A stretch of DNA of 64,000 bases from Bacillota bacterium (GCA_023426125.1 JAFABI010000016.1:62001-126000); one strand, 5' to 3'; shown: positions 25,991-35,110, counted from the first letter of the stretch. The notes: a model not told the origin generated them from the letters alone. Numbers and translations: made by a program.

Positions 25991-26884
25991 GTGAATATAG
26001 AAGTTACGGTTGAGAATATGAAGTTTTTTGAAGCGATGTCGTCGGAGACAAGGGTTAAAATAATCGAAATGTTGAAGGATATGCCTCTAAACGTTAAAGA
26101 TATTGCCGCACGGCTGGAGCTTTCCTCTGCCATTGTCACAAGGCATATCCAGCAGTTGGAGTCTGCGGGGATCGTGAAAAGCGAAAGCCTTGCGGGAGTG
26201 AGGGGGCTGCAGAAAATATGCCGCTTAAGCGTCGACCGGGTTGTACTGGGCTTTAAAGCCGGAGGCAGGGCAATTCCGGCAAATTGCTATTCCATACCTG
26301 TAGGCCAGTATCAGAGCTACAACATCAAACCAACCTGCGGCCTTGCGTCGGCTGAAAAATTAATCGGCATACTGGACGATCCCAGGTATTTTGCGGATCC
26401 GGAGCATACAAAGGCCGATATCCTGTGGTTTGGAAGCGGATGGGTGGATTACCGCATTCCCAATTACCTTTTAAAAAAGCAGAAGCTGAAAAGCATTGAA
26501 ATATCCCTGGAAATCTGCTCGGAAGCGCCCGGATACAATGAGGACCGGCCATCGGACATCGTCTTTTCCCTGAACGGAACCAGGATAGGCATGTGGACCT
26601 CGCCGGGAGATTTTGGAGGCAGCCGGGGAGTATTTACACCGGAATGGTGGAACCATGGAACCCAGCACGGGCTGCTGAAAACAATCCGGATCTGTGAAGA
26701 CGGCAGTTTTATTGATGGCGTCAGGTGCTCCGGTGTCAGAATAACCGATCTGAAAATCGACTACGGAAAGGAAATCCTCCTGCGGATCGAAAATCCTGAA
26801 ACTGCCGCAAACGTGGGTGGAGTCAATATTTTTGGGAAGGGTTTCGGGAATTACAACCAGGATATCAATGTAGTGATGGACTAA
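25991..26884 (+). CDS. ArsR-type winged-helix regulator with large C-terminal domain
   Basis: This 297-residue protein starts at GTG behind GGAAGGA. The first about 80 residues form an ArsR-like winged helix (MSSETRVKIIEMLKDMPLNVKDIAARLELSSAIVTRHIQQLE). The remaining about 210 residues are beta-rich (NGTRIGMWTSPGDFGG, IRICEDGSFIDGVRCSGVRITDL) and lack metal-binding cysteine pairs, so the ligand is more likely a sugar or metabolite than a metal. It is divergent from the glutaminase-like gene, and two matching palindromes lie between them. Confidence 0.82.
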   Translation: MNIEVTVENMKFFEAMSSETRVKIIEMLKDMPLNVKDIAARLELSSAIVTRHIQQLESAGIVKSESLAGVRGLQKICRLSVDRVVLGFKAGGRAIPANCYSIPVGQYQSYNIKPTCGLASAEKLIGILDDPRYFADPEHTKADILWFGSGWVDYRIPNYLLKKQKLKSIEISLEICSEAPGYNEDRPSDIVFSLNGTRIGMWTSPGDFGGSRGVFTPEWWNHGTQHGLLKTIRICEDGSFIDGVRCSGVRITDLKIDYGKEILLRIENPETAANVGGVNIFGKGFGNYNQDINVVMD

Positions 26885-26910
26885 CAGGAAATGCGGCGGG
26901 ATCGCTGACG

Positions 26911-27661
26911 AAGAGGCCAAAAAAGTGTTCCCCAGACCACCTGCTGGCTTTACGCGGATGGTGTTCCCGCCGGATACGGAAAGCTGAGGCATTACCTTAA
27001 TGAAGGCCTGAGAAAAATCGGCGGGCATATCGGCTATTGCATACGTCCGACCGCCAGAGGAAAAGGTTATGGAAATGCGCTATTAAACGAACTGCTGAAC
27101 AAGGCGAGAGAGAAGAACATTCCAAAGGCGCTGTTGACATGCCTTGAAACCGATGCGGCCTCAAGAGGCGTTATTGAACACAACGGCGGTATGCTGGAGC
27201 GGATTGAAGATGCCGAATGCTATTACTGGATAGATCTGGATGAAGGCGCCGGTATCAGGGAACTACATATTGATGATTACAGCGAAGTTTATATTCTCTG
27301 GAGCAGGACAGCGGGAGTAGGACTGAACGAAGCGGATTCCAGAGAGAATTTCAAAAAGTTTCTTCTCAGGAACAAAGGCTTGAGCTTTTGCTGTAAAAAA
27401 GACAACAGGATTGTGGGAACGGCTCTTTGCGGTCACGACGGGCGCAGAGGCTATCTCTACCATGTCGCAGTAGCGGAAGGATATCGGGGAAAGGGCATAG
27501 GAAGCCTGCTGGTAGAAAAAAGTCTCGGGAAGCTGGAAGAGGAAGGAATCAACAAATGCCACCTGTTCGTATTTGCCGATAATCTGTCGGGCAATGCTTT
27601 TTGGAGTTCCACAGGCTGGACGAAGCGGGATGACATTTTCACATATTCAAAGAATTTGTGA
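26911..27661 (+). pseudogene. Tandem GNAT acetyltransferase lacking its N terminus
   Basis: From about 26936 the frame reads TCWLYADGVPAGYGKLRHYL, GGHIGYCIRPTARGKGYGNALL and IEHNGGMLERI, the second half of one GNAT domain. It then runs on through a complete second GNAT domain (YLYHVAVAEGYRGKGIGSLL, FVFADNLSGNAFWSSTGW). The first part of domain one is missing: a TGA stands in frame near 26907, and a GNAT-like EEAKKVF piece occurs in another frame. The ATG at 27134 has no ribosome binding site. I read this as a 5'-decayed tandem acetyltransferase; the second domain might still be expressed. Confidence 0.6.
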
Positions 27662-27688
27662 TATTCCTGAAAATGACAATGCATACCA

Positions 27689-27898
27689 ATGTCCTGCAAG
27701 CCTTCGCCCGCAATATTCGCATCAAACGACTGGGATGCTGAAGAAGCAAAATGTCAGATAACCTCTATACTGAAACAGACAAAAGGGTGTAATATAGAAT
27801 TGATAATGAAGGATATCAGTACAGTCAAATACCGGCCCCAAAAACTCTGGGCCTGGGCGGGAATTGCCCGGGACGCAATTGACGAGTATTATGGCTGA
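27689..27898 (+). pseudogene. C-terminal gene fragment
   Basis: The frame ends KGCNIELIMKDISTVKYRPQ, then LWAWAGIARDAIDEYYG and stop, which looks like the end of a larger enzyme; similar KDIST-type endings are known to me from UroD-like and related proteins, but this is not certain. There is no ribosome binding site at its first ATG. It probably remains from a gene lost when the neighbouring GNAT gene was damaged. Confidence 0.4.
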
Positions 27899-27918
27899 CG
27901 GAAGGGCGGAGAATAAAG

Positions 27919-28887
27919 ATGGGCAAGATCTGGACAATGGGTGAAATTCTTGTGGAAATAATGCGGCCGAAGGCAGGGATGCAGCTTTATGAAGCGGGTG
28001 AGTTCTTAGGTCCCTACCCTAGCGGCGCCCCGGCGATATTTATTGATACTGCCGCAAGACTGGGGCATGAAGCAGGGATCATAGGGGGCGTAGGGGAGGA
28101 TGATTTCGGCAAATGCCTTGTTGACCGCCTTGCTTCCGATGGAGTTGACTGCAGCTATATCGAAAGAGTCAACGGCAGCTCGACAGCAACAGCGTTTGTC
28201 ACCTATTTCGAAGACGGCTCACGCAGGTTTATTTTCCATATCAATGGCACACCTGCGGTTATGGCCAGGTCTCCTGAGGTGCCAAACGAAAAAAACACAT
28301 CGTTTTTCCATGTGATGGGATGCTCTCTGATGGCAAATGAAGACTTCTATGATGAAATTATCAAAACCATGAGGAAATTTGCAGGGAACGGAGCAAAGAT
28401 CAGCTTTGACCCCAATATACGGCCGGAGCTTCTGGGAGACCGCAGGATAGGGGATATCGTCGATCCGGTGATGGAAAATTGTTCGGTGTTGCTCCCGGGG
28501 ATTGAGGAGATCCGGCTGTTGTCCGGAGAAAGTGACATAGAAAAGGCCGTCGTGAAATTATTTCAGAACAATAAGCTTGAATTGATTGCCTTGAAGAAAG
28601 GAAAAAAAGGCTGCACGGTATACAGCAGGACTGAAAAGATCGACTTTGGCGTCTATGATGTAAAACCGGTTGATCCGACAGGCGCGGGCGACAGCTTTGA
28701 CGCGGCATTTTTGTGCGGCCTGGACGAAAACAAGCCTCTGCTGGACTGCATTAAGCTGGCAACGGCCGCAGCCTCGATAAACACAGCCGCATTCGGCCCT
28801 ATGGAAGGCAAAATAAGCCCGCAGAGCGTACAGGAAATGATTGAAGACTGTATTCCGGTTTTTATACGTACCATGGGCGCTTTGTGA
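27919..28887 (+). CDS. PfkB family sugar kinase
   Basis: This 322-residue ribokinase-like enzyme phosphorylates a sugar with ATP in the cytoplasm. The anion-hole and catalytic motif is PTGAGDSFDAAF, with GAGD at residues 255-258. The N-terminal substrate region has GGVGEDDFGKCLVDRL. A GGCGGAGAA site precedes the ATG. It is closest in style to 2-keto-3-deoxygluconate or fructose kinases, but the substrate cannot be fixed from sequence. It sits alone between gene relics and ywbE. Confidence 0.88.
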   Translation: MGKIWTMGEILVEIMRPKAGMQLYEAGEFLGPYPSGAPAIFIDTAARLGHEAGIIGGVGEDDFGKCLVDRLASDGVDCSYIERVNGSSTATAFVTYFEDGSRRFIFHINGTPAVMARSPEVPNEKNTSFFHVMGCSLMANEDFYDEIIKTMRKFAGNGAKISFDPNIRPELLGDRRIGDIVDPVMENCSVLLPGIEEIRLLSGESDIEKAVVKLFQNNKLELIALKKGKKGCTVYSRTEKIDFGVYDVKPVDPTGAGDSFDAAFLCGLDENKPLLDCIKLATAAASINTAAFGPMEGKISPQSVQEMIEDCIPVFIRTMGAL

Positions 28888-29040
28888 TAAAATATACAAT
28901 GCCGGAGGAAAGGACCATTTTGATAAATTGCAGCTTCCTTGAGAAGCCATAATGGATGAATGCATAAGATATGTTTCAAGGAAAGATAATTAAAAGAAAT
29001 TGAATAGTATTACAAAACATAGTTCAAGGAGAACAAAAAG

Positions 29041-29250
29041 ATGGATGGTAATAACCGTGACAATATAAAACAAGGTATCCGTGTAATGATTGTACAAAAA
29101 CAGGATCAACCTACCGGAAAGTTAACTGAAGGAGTCGTTGAGAGCATTCTGACAAATTCATTATTCCATCCGCACGGAATAAAGGTTCGCCTTGTTGGCG
29201 GCGTGGTAGGCCGTGTAAAACAAATACTGCCGGCGGAGGCTCGAAAATGA
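29041..29250 (+). CDS. ywbE: YwbE family protein (DUF2196)
   Basis: The 69-residue protein matches the YwbE family almost end to end: NIKQGIRVMIVQKQDQPTGK, VVESILTNS and HPHGIKVRLVGGVVGRVKQI. The fold is a small beta barrel of unknown function. Its stop overlaps the start of the cvfB-like gene (ATGA), so both are co-translated, which suggests a role in RNA or translation alongside CvfB. Confidence 0.92.
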   Translation: MDGNNRDNIKQGIRVMIVQKQDQPTGKLTEGVVESILTNSLFHPHGIKVRLVGGVVGRVKQILPAEARK

Positions 29251-30086
29251 TAGAATTAGGGAAAATGCAAAGCTTGGAAGTAATCAGAAAGACGCCCATT
29301 GGAGTATACCTGAATTCAAAAGAAGATAAAAGCAAGGATGATATTTTATTACCCAAAAACCAGGTGCCGCGAGGTATTGAGACAGGTGTGGAAATAGAAG
29401 TATTTGTCTATAAAGATTCTGAGGATAGAATCATATCCACACTAAAAAAACCTAAGCTGACCATTGGTGAACTGGCAGTACTTAAAGTAGTAGAAATTAC
29501 TAATATAGGTGCCTTTCTGGATTGGGGACTGGAGAAAGACCTGTTTTTACCTTTCAGGGAGCAGGTGGGAAGGATAAATAAAGGTGGAGCATACCTGGTG
29601 GGATTGTACGTTGACAGCAGCAATAGATTATCTGCAACAATGAATATACATAATCTTCTTAGCCTCAATTCGCCATATAAAGAAAATGACAGAGTTCATG
29701 GGACTGTCTACGGTGTTAGTAAAGAGTCAGGTGCTTTTGTAGCAGTAGATAACAAGTATCAGGGACTGATCCCTGTAAAGGAATTATACGGCAGCTTCTC
29801 TGAAGGTGACAACATAGAAGTAAGAATTAAAAAGGTAAGACAGGACGGACGATTGGAATTAAGCCTGAGAAGAGAGGCTTACAATGAAATTGAGGGGGAT
29901 GCACAGAAAATCATGGACAGGCTGAAATTCAACGGCGGCAGCCTTCCTATCAATGATAACAGTTCTCCTGACTATATTAAAGCCGAACTGAACATGAGTA
30001 AAGCTGCCTTTAAAAGAGCCGTTGGAAGACTTTTAAAAGAGGGTGCTGTCAAAATCACGGACAACGGCATTAAGATGATGTGGTGA
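29247..30086 (+). CDS. cvfB: CvfB-like S1 RNA-binding protein
   Basis: This 279-residue protein consists of repeated S1-type OB folds followed by a C-terminal winged helix, the layout of CvfB/YitL. Recognisable segments are LEVIRKTPIGVYLNS, LAVLKVVEITNIGAFLDWGL with DLFLPFREQ, and GAFVAVDNKYQGLIPVKEL. CvfB proteins bind RNA and influence virulence-factor or exoprotein expression in Gram-positive bacteria. It overlaps ywbE by four bases. Confidence 0.92.
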   Translation: MIELGKMQSLEVIRKTPIGVYLNSKEDKSKDDILLPKNQVPRGIETGVEIEVFVYKDSEDRIISTLKKPKLTIGELAVLKVVEITNIGAFLDWGLEKDLFLPFREQVGRINKGGAYLVGLYVDSSNRLSATMNIHNLLSLNSPYKENDRVHGTVYGVSKESGAFVAVDNKYQGLIPVKELYGSFSEGDNIEVRIKKVRQDGRLELSLRREAYNEIEGDAQKIMDRLKFNGGSLPINDNSSPDYIKAELNMSKAAFKRAVGRLLKEGAVKITDNGIKMMW

Positions 30087-30092
30087 AATGCG

Positions 30093-30132
30093 GTCGCTTG
30101 ACATTTGCCGTCCGTGGCTCAAGTCAAGCGAC
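30093..30132 (+). terminator. Hairpin behind cvfB
   Basis: GTCGCTTGAC (30093-30102) and GTCAAGCGAC (30123-30132) form a 10-bp perfect stem seven bases after the cvfB stop. No U run follows, so Rho-independent termination is uncertain. Confidence 0.5.
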
Positions 30133-30280
30133 TTCGGCGTCCTGCCGAAATACTCAGGATATTGAATCAGGGTATCCATTTGAGTTTCGCCAGGACAAAC
30201 AGCCTGCAGCCATTTCTTCACATGACGCATTTACTGGCAGCCATGCCCATCTATCTTGCCTACTTGAAGAAATGTCCTGA

Positions 30281-30577
30281 TTAATCCGGGTTTACAACTG
30301 GCCCGGGGACGTTTTTTGCTTTCAGCATTTTCAGCTCATCCAGCAAAATCCTGAGGTTTACAGCCACCCCTGGCCCCAAAATGTTGGTTGTGTGCGGATG
30401 AAACACTCCGGAAGGAAGCAGGTGAAGGGCAAACTTGCCGTATTTGTTTATGACGGTATGCCCTGCATTGCTTCCTCCCTGGAACCTTACGACATAGTCC
30501 GACTCCGCAGCGAGCAAGTCTGTCATTTTTCCTTTGCCTTCGTCGCCCCAATTGGCTCCTACAATAGCTCTGACCAT
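30281..30577 (-). pseudogene. purA: N-terminal fragment of adenylosuccinate synthetase
   Basis: From an ATG at 30577 with a GGAGG site, the product reads VRAIVGANWGDEGKGKMTDL, RFQGGSNAGHTV and LLPSGVFH, which is unmistakably the PurA start including the GDEGKGK P-loop. It stops after 98 codons, whereas PurA is about 425 residues, so the GTP-binding and most catalytic parts are missing. It is a 3'-deleted gene; a functional purA must exist elsewhere if the strain makes its own AMP. The promoter and start still look intact. Confidence 0.85.
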
Positions 30578-30869
30578 AAGATCCTCCATATCTCCCGCAA
30601 TGTCAGGCGAACTGCCAAACGGGCATATAAAAGCCTTAAGCAGTTTGGCCTGCGATTGATTGACTAATGCTTGTAGCGTACTGCGCAGCGACTTTACATT
30701 TGCATTATATAACCAACAAAGGCATAAGTAAAATCAATAATAATTAAACGATGCATAATTAATAGTTATATAGCTTTTTCGCCCGATAGATTTTCATGCT
30801 GTTGTGGCTTCTCGGGATATCCATGACGCATGCGGTACAAACATGGATGAAAGAGTACTTTCGTATCAA

Positions 30870-31046
30870 TGCCTATGCCGCAAGACGGCACACCTAAGTG
30901 TAGAGGCGCGCATTGCGCGTCCGCAGAAAGCGATCTGTGATAACGCAATTCCCTGCACAAGGGGACGGTTCTTGGATGTCTCGCCGTTTACTATTACCCG
31001 GAATATGCTTACTGTCACAGGCGGACGGCCAATGGCCCCCTACACT
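30870..31046. repeat. Family 2 inverted-end repeat, complete copy
   Basis: The left end GTGTAGAGGCGCGCATTG with CGCGTCCGC (30898-30924) is the near-complement of the right end GCGGACGGCCAATGGCCCCC with TACACT (31021-31046). The interior carries GGGGACGGTTCTTGG, a common clostridial repeat word. A matching copy lies at 49557-49710 and parts at 3050 and 61849. It fills most of the 488-bp gap between the purA fragment and prs; nothing else was recognised there. Confidence 0.75.
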
Positions 31047-31077
31047 GTATGCTTTATTAGTTTCAGAAGCCGGCTCG

Positions 31078-32025
31078 TCAGCAATTATCAAATAAAGGGC
31101 TGATGGATTCATTGTTGTGGATCCTCAAGACAGCCTCTGCAAAAAGCGGCGCAGCCGAGATAATCCTTACCTTCCGGGATGCACTTGCATCAGGATTGTA
31201 TATCGAGTCTGTGCTAACCAGTGTATCGATGTCGCTTTCATCGATACGGCGTACGCCTTTTTCATTTAAAAGCATATGTGACACGCATGCAATAATTTTG
31301 TGGACGCCAAGTTCTTTCAGACTGTGTGCCAGGTTGATCAGCGTACCGCCGCTGATGGTAAAATCATCCACGATGACTGCATTCCTTCCTTTAACATCAC
31401 CAATGACCTCCATAATATGAGCGTTTTCAGAATGATCCGTCCGTGTCTTGTCTCCTATGGCGGTGGGGACGCCCAGATACCTTGAAAACGCCCTCGCCTG
31501 CTTTGCGTATCCTGCGTCGGGCGAAACAATCACATAATTCTCCAGCTTTAATGATTTTATGAATTCGCACAGGAGAAGCCTCGATTGCAAATTGTCTGCG
31601 GGCTTTTTGAAAAATCCCTGGATCTGCGGGCTGTGCAGGTCCATGGTGATGATCCTGTCGGCTCCGGCCAGTTCGATGCATTCGGCACAGACCCTTGCCC
31701 TGATAGAGACCCGGGGCTCATCTTTTTTGTCTCCCTTACCATAGCCAAAGTAAGGGATGATGGCAGTGACTGACTTTGCGCTGGCCCTTTTGAAGGCATC
31801 CATCCAGAACAGGATCTCCACCAGTTCATCGTTGGGCTTCAAGCCAATAGATTGAACGAGGTATATGTCTTTGCCGCGGACCGGCTCATTGATTCTGACA
31901 AAGGTATTGCCTTCGGAAAAAGCGAATACATCCGAATCGCCCACAGGTATGCCAAGATGGCTGCAGATTTTTACAGTAAAATCGGCAGCAGAGCTTCCGG
32001 AAAAGATTTTCATATCATATTTCAC
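31078..32025 (-). CDS. prs: Ribose-phosphate pyrophosphokinase
   Basis: The enzyme transfers pyrophosphate from ATP to ribose 5-phosphate to make PRPP for nucleotide, His and Trp synthesis. The N-terminal FSEGNTFVRINEPVRGKDIYLVQ is the usual Prs opening, FGYGKGDKKDEPRVSIRARV is the flexible-loop region, and VVDDFTISGGTL is the PRPP-binding loop. The GTG at 32025, eight bases after GGGAGG, is preferred; the ATG at 32013 is an alternative. Some usual residues differ (GYGKGDKKDEP instead of GYARQDRKDKP), so it may be a divergent paralogue rather than the housekeeping copy. Confidence 0.85.
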   Translation of the reverse strand: MKYDMKIFSGSSAADFTVKICSHLGIPVGDSDVFAFSEGNTFVRINEPVRGKDIYLVQSIGLKPNDELVEILFWMDAFKRASAKSVTAIIPYFGYGKGDKKDEPRVSIRARVCAECIELAGADRIITMDLHSPQIQGFFKKPADNLQSRLLLCEFIKSLKLENYVIVSPDAGYAKQARAFSRYLGVPTAIGDKTRTDHSENAHIMEVIGDVKGRNAVIVDDFTISGGTLINLAHSLKELGVHKIIACVSHMLLNEKGVRRIDESDIDTLVSTDSIYNPDASASRKVRIISAAPLFAEAVLRIHNNESISPLFDNC

Positions 32026-32064
32026 GGCGCGTTCCTCCCAGAATAGAATCTTTTTCAAGACATT

Positions 32065-32181
32065 CGTACTGCAGCGAAAAAAACCTCGATTTATGGGCAT
32101 TTATGCGCCTCCCGGAAATTTGCGAATGCTTTGACGCACTATTTCCGGAAGGTTGCATTAAAATGTTTCGCTACAGTAATC
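32065..32181 (+). repeat. Family 3 element with covarying hairpin, copy A
   Basis: End repeats are GTACTGCAGCGAAAA and, on the other strand, ATTACTGTAGCGAAA. The left arm ends GGGCATTTATGCGCC and the central stem is TCCCGGAAAT facing ATTTCCGGAA. Three sister copies (43795, 47482, 58257) keep arms and pairing but differ in stem sequence. It lies upstream of prs, in the gap before the sugar-binding protein gene. Confidence 0.75.
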
Positions 32182-32220
32182 GTAACGCTGGAATGCATAT
32201 GGGTAAAATTAATTTTTCTG

Positions 32221-32262
32221 ATACCCGCCATAAGAGCTGATTATGTAAACGGGTGCCGATTT
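32221..32262 (-). pseudogene. Short relic of a LysR gene 3' end
   Basis: About 40 bp (AGCTGATTATGTAAACGGGT, then GCCGAT) match the end of the LysR gene at 41648-41688 with few changes. On the minus strand they encode IGTRLHNQLL. The rest of the gene is absent, so this is a fragment from duplication or recombination. The remaining bases to 32493 contain only presumed promoter sequence for the next gene. Confidence 0.5.
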
Positions 32263-32493
32263 TCAGATACGGTGCCTTTTTATTTACAAGGTATGCGTGA
32301 GCATCTGCTCTTCACCGACGACTGAATGAAGGATTTCCTGCCGGGGGGCAACCCTTTCAGATAAACTGAATTTTTTATACCATTTTGCTTAATTATAAGT
32401 ATTTTTTAATTCCATTTCCGGATATATAATTACACATAGTAACTTTGTACAAAATTACGATAATTGATCAGCTTTAGAAAGGAGACTACTTCA

Positions 32494-33816
32494 ATGAAAA
32501 AGTTCATGAGTCTTTTATTGGCAATGCTTATTATCGTAACAGGCGTATTGGCAGGCTGCTCCGGTACGGGAGACAAGGGGAAGGCCAATGCGGACAAGCT
32601 GCAAAGCGGCGTGACCAATGGTAATAGCTCCGATAAAGTAGTAAATCTGCATATTATGCACTGGAGCGATATGCCGCAGGGAGTTATCCAGAAGTTTGAG
32701 AAGGATAATCAGGGTTTTAAGGTGCAATTTGAAAAATTTACAGTGGATAAATTTATGGAGGTAATCAAAACCAGAATTGCAGGACAAGAGCTGCCGGATA
32801 TCCTTGGAGCGCAGGAAAATGATTTTCCCGCGTTTGTGAAGGAAGGCATCTACCTTGATATTACCAATGAAAGCTTTTTGAATAATTTTTACGACTCCGC
32901 CAAAGAGGAGTTGATTGCCTATGGAAAGGGAAAAGCCTACGCAATCCCGACAAACGCCTGGTCAATGGGGATATTCGTGAATGCGGACATGTTCAAGCAA
33001 AACGGCATTGCGATACCGCAAAGCTATGACGATATCATCACCGCGGCGGCTAAATTCGGGGAAAAGGGGATTTCGCCCTTTGTACAGGGGATTAAGGACA
33101 GCTGGTGCGTAAATCAGATGAGCATAGCACAATTCAAGCTGCAGCTTGAAAACCCGTCATTTTACGATAAGGTTAAGACCGGGGAAGCAAAATGGACAGA
33201 TGAAGGTATGTTGAAAGCCTATCAGGAATGGGCGGATTTGTTTGCTGGAAAGGGAATGATGTACGAAGGCAGTATGGGGTTGACGTATGAACAGGCATAT
33301 CAATTGTTTGAACAAGGGAAGGTTCCCATGTGGCCTATGGGTACATGGGCTTCGAGCCTCTTGAAGGACAAGGACGGCAATGCGAAAAAGTTTGGGTTCG
33401 ATATGGAATATATCCCCCAGTATGCAAATAAAGCCGGTGAAGAGGCGGTTAATGCAGGTACGACCATCGGAGCCATGTATGCAATAAGCGCTTCCTCCAA
33501 GAATACCAACGAAGCCAAAAAATTCTTTGAATGGCTTACAAAATCCGAGAATGCGGGACTGTTTGTCAAAGAAAGCGGCAATCTGTTTCCGGTAAAGGGT
33601 ATTGACTATAGCAATGCCATACCCTATGGCGACAAGCTGGTCAAGGCGACATTTGAAATGAAAATACTGGCTCCTTTTGATATAGGAGTTGATTCTGCGG
33701 TGAAAGCCCAGCTTACTGTTGCCAACCAGAATTTGCTTGCCGGAGTCAGCACCGTTGAAAAGGAAATGAAGGAAGTGCAGAAGGTTCAGGAAACTGCCAA
33801 CCTGGAAAGAAAGTAA
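32494..33816 (+). CDS. Sugar-binding lipoprotein of an ABC importer
   Basis: This 440-residue family-1 extracellular solute-binding protein begins at the ATG at 32494 behind AAAGGAG. The lipoprotein signal ends LAGC with Cys22. The body has the maltose-type binding-protein pattern (NLHIMHWSDMPQGVIQKFEKDNQGF, LPDILGAQENDFPAFVKEG, GKVPMWPMGTWASSLL). It captures a sugar outside the cell for the two permeases that follow after a 400-bp hairpin-rich spacer. The locus kinase and regulator (38104-41569) probably adjust its expression. Confidence 0.92.
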   Translation: MKKFMSLLLAMLIIVTGVLAGCSGTGDKGKANADKLQSGVTNGNSSDKVVNLHIMHWSDMPQGVIQKFEKDNQGFKVQFEKFTVDKFMEVIKTRIAGQELPDILGAQENDFPAFVKEGIYLDITNESFLNNFYDSAKEELIAYGKGKAYAIPTNAWSMGIFVNADMFKQNGIAIPQSYDDIITAAAKFGEKGISPFVQGIKDSWCVNQMSIAQFKLQLENPSFYDKVKTGEAKWTDEGMLKAYQEWADLFAGKGMMYEGSMGLTYEQAYQLFEQGKVPMWPMGTWASSLLKDKDGNAKKFGFDMEYIPQYANKAGEEAVNAGTTIGAMYAISASSKNTNEAKKFFEWLTKSENAGLFVKESGNLFPVKGIDYSNAIPYGDKLVKATFEMKILAPFDIGVDSAVKAQLTVANQNLLAGVSTVEKEMKEVQKVQETANLERK

Positions 33817-33825
33817 ACCTTATTA

Positions 33826-34210
33826 CCGCTGGCTTTCCCAAAAGATTACAGCGACTGGCATGAAAATGGGAAAGCCGTGTTATTGCCGAATAAAATTGCA
33901 GTTCGGATGGTATGGGAATGCATTTCCATACCGTCCGGATTGTCCAAGCATAGGAATTTATAAAAATCCAGAAAGATAATAAAATTGGAACAAATTCCTA
34001 TGCTGGGGTTTGCAAAGGGGGGCCCCCTTTGCCGGTTTAAGGAGGGTGCTCAGGATGCGGAGCATCCGTCGAAGGGAACCATAGGGTTCACTAGCGAACA
34101 AGAAAATTCGCTTCATTTTTAAGATAGTGCCTATTGAAGGTTTAAGCGTGATTAAGGTTTGTGGTATTTAAGGCCATGAGCGAAGTGAATTTTTTTGGGA
34201 TAACAGGAGA
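33826..34210 (+). promoter_or_regulatory. Hairpin-rich spacer between binding-protein and permease genes
   Basis: Four separate inverted repeats follow each other. GGCTTTCCCA pairs with TGGGAAAGCC (33831-33876). CGGATGGTATGG pairs with CCATACCGTCCG (33904-33937). GCATAGGAATTT pairs with AAATTCCTATGC (33948-34003, perfect). GCAAAGGGGGG pairs with CCCCCTTTGC (34012-34032). No gene-like frame was seen. Such structures can end part of the transcripts and protect the upstream mRNA, giving more binding protein than permease. Confidence 0.6.
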
Positions 34211-34216
34211 ATGACC

Positions 34217-35110
34217 GTGGAAAGAACTGTATTCAATGAACGGAACATTACAAAAACGATATTCTTAGCTCCTGCGGTAGCCGTTTGCCTTGTGTTCATG
34301 GTAGTACCGGGTATTATGGAGTTTTATCTGAGCCTTACGGATTGGAATGGCATAAGCTCAGTTTACAATTATATAGGCTTCAGGAATTTCAGGCAGATAT
34401 TTGACGACAGGGTATTCTATCTTGCCTTACGCAATACCCTTATTTACAGCTTTCTGGTAGTACTGCTGCAGCATACGTTTTCCCTGGCGATGGCAGTCAT
34501 AATCAACAGGGGCATAAAGGGACAAAGGTTTTACAAAACGGTACTTTTCATACCCTGCCTTTTGTCAAGCATCGTTGTAGGTCTGGCCTTCAACTTCATT
34601 TATAACCCGATTAACGGGCAGCTGAATTTTATGCTGGGGAAATTAGGTCTGGTTTCATTGGCAAAGACAAATTGGCTGGGTGACCCTAAAATTGCGTTGT
34701 TTTCGATAATTTTTGTCAGCGTCTGGCAATTTGTGGGCTATTGCATGATCATATATATGGCAGGCCTTAAAGGAATCCCCAAAGAAATAATCGAAGCTGC
34801 CGGGGTTGACGGGGCAGGCCACTGGCATATGTTCCGGCATATCGAATTCCCATCGATAGCGCCTGCCTTTACCATAAATACCGTCCTTTCCATTATAGGT
34901 ACGCTTAAGGCTTTTGAAGTGGTTTACGCAATGACGGGCGGCGGACCGGGAAATGCAACGGATGTCATCGCAACTTACATTTACAAGGTTGGATTCTCAA
35001 GCAGCCGGATGGGGTATGGAACTGCAGTTTCCCTGATATTGTTCCTCATGATTGTCGTTATATCGTTTATTCAAGTCAAGATTCTTAAGGCCAGGGAGAA
35101 TGAATTATGA
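34217..35110 (+). CDS. Sugar ABC transporter permease (MalF/UgpA-like)
   Basis: This 297-residue permease has about six membrane helices, the opening IFLAPAVAVCLVFMVVPGIMEFYLSLTDW, and the ATPase-docking EAA loop IIEAAGVDGAGHWHMFRHIEFPSI. The GTG at 34217 is preferred because GGAG lies seven bases before it; the ATG at 34211 is only one base from that site. It overlaps the next permease by four bases. The cluster encodes no ATPase, so a shared MsmX-like ATPase is likely. Confidence 0.9.
   Translation: MERTVFNERNITKTIFLAPAVAVCLVFMVVPGIMEFYLSLTDWNGISSVYNYIGFRNFRQIFDDRVFYLALRNTLIYSFLVVLLQHTFSLAMAVIINRGIKGQRFYKTVLFIPCLLSSIVVGLAFNFIYNPINGQLNFMLGKLGLVSLAKTNWLGDPKIALFSIIFVSVWQFVGYCMIIYMAGLKGIPKEIIEAAGVDGAGHWHMFRHIEFPSIAPAFTINTVLSIIGTLKAFEVVYAMTGGGPGNATDVIATYIYKVGFSSSRMGYGTAVSLILFLMIVVISFIQVKILKARENEL

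Noticed and set aside
32065..32181. Family 3 elements considered as CRISPR repeats or tRNA-like genes
   Set aside because: The copies are kilobases apart, have no cloverleaf features and no array structure.
33826..34210. A gene in the long spacer after the sugar-binding protein
   Set aside because: Open frames are short, lack ribosome binding sites and are interrupted by inverted repeats.
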